DNA from: Bacteroidales bacterium
GTDB taxonomy: Bacteria > Bacteroidota > Bacteroidia > Bacteroidales > UBA932
Assembly: GCA_017546605.1 (NCBI GenBank)
Contig: JAFYSH010000017.1
Span: 1 to 64,000, forward strand
Direction: 5' to 3'
Length of the DNA: 64,000 nt
Under the pieces are notes generated by a model that saw only the letters and a list, made by a program, of their open reading frames with translations, did not search any database and had not been told where the DNA came from. The translations under genes and the position numbers were made by a program. This document shows, piece after piece, positions 62,150 through 64,000 of the stretch (its first letter is position 1; the number at the start of each line of letters is the position of its first letter).

Positions 62150-64000
62150 TTATTCATTTGTTACTTCATCCGAGGTTTCAGCCATCTTTTCTTCGCTCTT
62201 ATTGACGCGACAAACCGCAGCAATGCTATCCCCTTCTCGCAAGTTGATCAAGCGCACACCTTGGGTTGCACGACCTGCCACACGCAAGTCGGAAACAGCC
62301 ACGCGGATGGTGATGCCGGAACGATTGATGATCATCAAATCATTTTCGTCGGTAACGTCTTTCAAAGCGATCAAGGAACCCGTACGTTCGGTAATGTTCA
62401 AGGTCTTCACCCCTTTACCACCGCGGTTGGTAATCCGGTAATCTTCCAATTCCGAACGTTTACCATATCCATTTTCGCTCACAACGAGGATGGTCCGGTT
62501 GTCTGCCTGTGATCGCGGCACACAAACCATACCAATCACTTCATCATCATCTTCAATGCTGATACCACGAACACCGGTACCGGTACGGCCAATGGGACGG
62601 ACGTTGGATTCATGGAAACGCACACACTTGCCTTGACGGCCAGCCAACAACAATTCACTGTCTCCGTCAGTCAATACCGCATCCAGAAGCAAATCGTCTT
62701 CTCGAACAGTAATCGCGTTTACTCCGTTCACGCGAGGACGGGAATATGCTTCCAACGAAGTTTTCTTCACGGTACCGCGTTGGGTCGCCAAAATGATGTA
62801 GTGGTTGTTGATGTACTCTTCGTCGTTCAAATTCGGAACGTTGATGTAAGCACATACTTTATCGTTCGGTTCAATGTTGATAACATTCTGGATGGCACGA
62901 CCTTTCGATGTCTTTGTTCCTTCCGGAATTTCATATACTTTGAGCCAGAAGCATTTTCCATTTTGGGTAAAGAAGAGCATCGTGCTGTGCATGTTTGCCA
63001 CATAAATATGCTCGATGAAGTCCTCTTCGCGGGTGGTACTTCCTTTGGAACCGACACCGCCACGGTTTTGGAGACGGTACTCGGTCAACGGAGTACGTTT
63101 GATATAGCCCAAGTGAGAAATGGTGATGACCACGTCTTCGTTCGGATAGAAATCTTCCGGATTGAAATCGTCTGCCGACAACTCGATGGCAGTACGACGT
63201 TCGTCACCATAAGCTTCTTTCAACTCTTGCAATTCCTCTTTGATCTTTGCCATTTGCAAATCGAAGCTTGCCAGGAAGGCATTCAATTCGGCGATCAGGC
63301 GCATCAGTTCGTCGTATTCTGCTTGGAGTTTTTCGCGCTCCAGACCGGTCAACTGACGCAGTTTCATTTCCACGATCGCATTGGCTTGGATCTCGGTGAA
63401 ACCAAACTTTTGCACCAAGTTTTCACGTGCCTCTTGCGGGGTGCGGGATTGCTTGATGGTCGCGATGATTTCGTCAATCACATCCAGGGCTTTCAAGAGA
63501 CCTTCCAGGATGTGAGCACGTTTTTGTGCCTGTTCCAATTCGAATCGGGCACGACGAATCACAACCTCATGGCGGTGGTTCACAAAGTGTTTGATCAGTT
63601 GTTTGAGGTTCAACAACTGCGGGCGACCATCCACCAAAGCAATGTTATTCACAGAGAAGCTGCTTTGCAATTGGGTGTATTTGAACAAAGTGTTCAACAC
63701 CACATTGGCCACAGCACCCATTTTCAACTTGATAACAATGCGCATACCGTTGCGATCCGTCTCATCGTTGATATAAGAAATACCCTCAATCTTCTTGGAC
63801 TCAACCAGTTCAGCAATTTTTTCAATCAATTCAGCCTTGTTGACCATGTAGGGAATTTCAGAAACTACGATGGTTTCACGACCGCTGGAAGAAACTTCCA
63901 AATCCGTTTTGGAACGAACCACAATCCGTCCCCGTCCGGTTTCGAATGCATCACGAATACCTTGCAAACCTTGAATGATACCCCCAGTCGGGAAATCAGG
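62150..64000 (-). CDS. gyrA: DNA gyrase subunit A (5' part outside the window)
   Basis: 617 residues are visible, running from the right window edge to the stop; the N-terminus with the catalytic Tyr is missing. It starts in PDFPTGGIIQG of the breakage-reunion domain, goes through the coiled-coil tower, then the C-terminal beta-pinwheel. A GyrA-box-like NRGGKGVKT is near the pinwheel start of the last blades, supporting GyrA over ParC. It ends with a short acidic tail and is followed by the TPR gene. Confidence 0.94.
   Translation of the reverse strand, partial: PDFPTGGIIQGLQGIRDAFETGRGRIVVRSKTDLEVSSSGRETIVVSEIPYMVNKAELIEKIAELVESKKIEGISYINDETDRNGMRIVIKLKMGAVANVVLNTLFKYTQLQSSFSVNNIALVDGRPQLLNLKQLIKHFVNHRHEVVIRRARFELEQAQKRAHILEGLLKALDVIDEIIATIKQSRTPQEARENLVQKFGFTEIQANAIVEMKLRQLTGLEREKLQAEYDELMRLIAELNAFLASFDLQMAKIKEELQELKEAYGDERRTAIELSADDFNPEDFYPNEDVVITISHLGYIKRTPLTEYRLQNRGGVGSKGSTTREEDFIEHIYVANMHSTMLFFTQNGKCFWLKVYEIPEGTKTSKGRAIQNVINIEPNDKVCAYINVPNLNDEEYINNHYIILATQRGTVKKTSLEAYSRPRVNGVNAITVREDDLLLDAVLTDGDSELLLAGRQGKCVRFHESNVRPIGRTGTGVRGISIEDDDEVIGMVCVPRSQADNRTILVVSENGYGKRSELEDYRITNRGGKGVKTLNITERTGSLIALKDVTDENDLMIINRSGITIRVAVSDLRVAGRATQGVRLINLREGDSIAAVCRVNKSEEKMAETSDEVTNE

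Noticed and set aside
1..64000. CRISPR array, insertion sequence or prophage
   Set aside because: No regularly spaced repeats, transposase or phage structural genes were seen on either strand.

Overview
The window is chromosomal DNA of a Bacteroidota bacterium, almost certainly order Bacteroidales. The evidence is the gene content: DUF4295 beside rpmB-rpmG, DUF4199, DUF1573, DUF3822, a PorV/PorQ-type barrel next to a protease with a type IX secretion tail, an S46 dipeptidyl-peptidase, and Rho with a long charged insertion. About ten promoters also match the Bacteroidota form TTTG-N19..21-TAnnTTTG. GC looks moderate by eye. The ackA-ptb-buk cluster points to a butyrate- and acetate-forming fermenter. 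MeaB suggests a methylmalonyl-CoA (propionate) route. DPP11, two M20 peptidases and an S8 protease suggest peptide use. I cannot name a genus.

Layout. 0.2-5.5 kb (minus): thrS-infC-rpmI-rplT-lepB, then rpmB-rpmG-DUF4295 from its own promoter. 5.6-7.8 kb: DUF4199 plus a GT2 glycosyltransferase, then a lipocalin lipoprotein. 7.8-9.1 kb: a small accessory islet with a GC-rich hairpin, a 54-residue antitoxin-like protein, an MNT/HEPN pair and a long imperfect inverted repeat. 9.1-12.3 kb (minus): two exported SUMF1-fold proteins sharing an N-terminal module, one with PEGA repeats. 12.4-16.2 kb: ferredoxin, DUF1573, MeaB, metal exporter. 16.2-23.3 kb: rho, ridA-lptD, and divergently an amidase and an MCE protein (envelope genes). 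23.5-27 kb: dnaA-pepD-rpe. 27-33.9 kb: birA divergent from rsfS-ftsH-cdsA-psd-M20-pyrF. 33.9-37.2 kb (minus): tig-clpP-clpX. 37.4-42 kb: S8 protease, PorV-like protein, nuclease/phosphatase-like lipoprotein. 42-44 kb (minus): tRNA-Asp, rsmD, DUF3822, a hypothetical. 44.2-49.5 kb: nrnA and two FKBP-like lipoproteins, then MATE plus a cytidylate-kinase-like protein, then patatin. 49.5-52.8 kb (minus): ackA-ptb-buk. 52.9-60.7 kb: a ComEC core protein, a PurF paralogue, an AI-2E-type permease, DPP11, a CyuA-like Fe-S lyase and an uncharacterised partner. 60.8-64 kb (minus): gyrA (cut by the window end) followed by a TPR protein.

Most of the window is conserved housekeeping DNA; only the 7.8-12.3 kb stretch looks accessory. 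The points most worth attention are: an infC gene that can only start at AUC (or AUU), behind a perfect Shine-Dalgarno; the MNT/HEPN islet; the paired SUMF1 proteins; a PurF-like protein without the N-terminal nucleophilic Cys; the ackA-ptb-buk cluster; a perfect hairpin at the predicted 5' end of rho mRNA; and near-leaderless promoters. I found no CRISPR array, insertion sequence or prophage, and no gene-free stretch above 300 bases.
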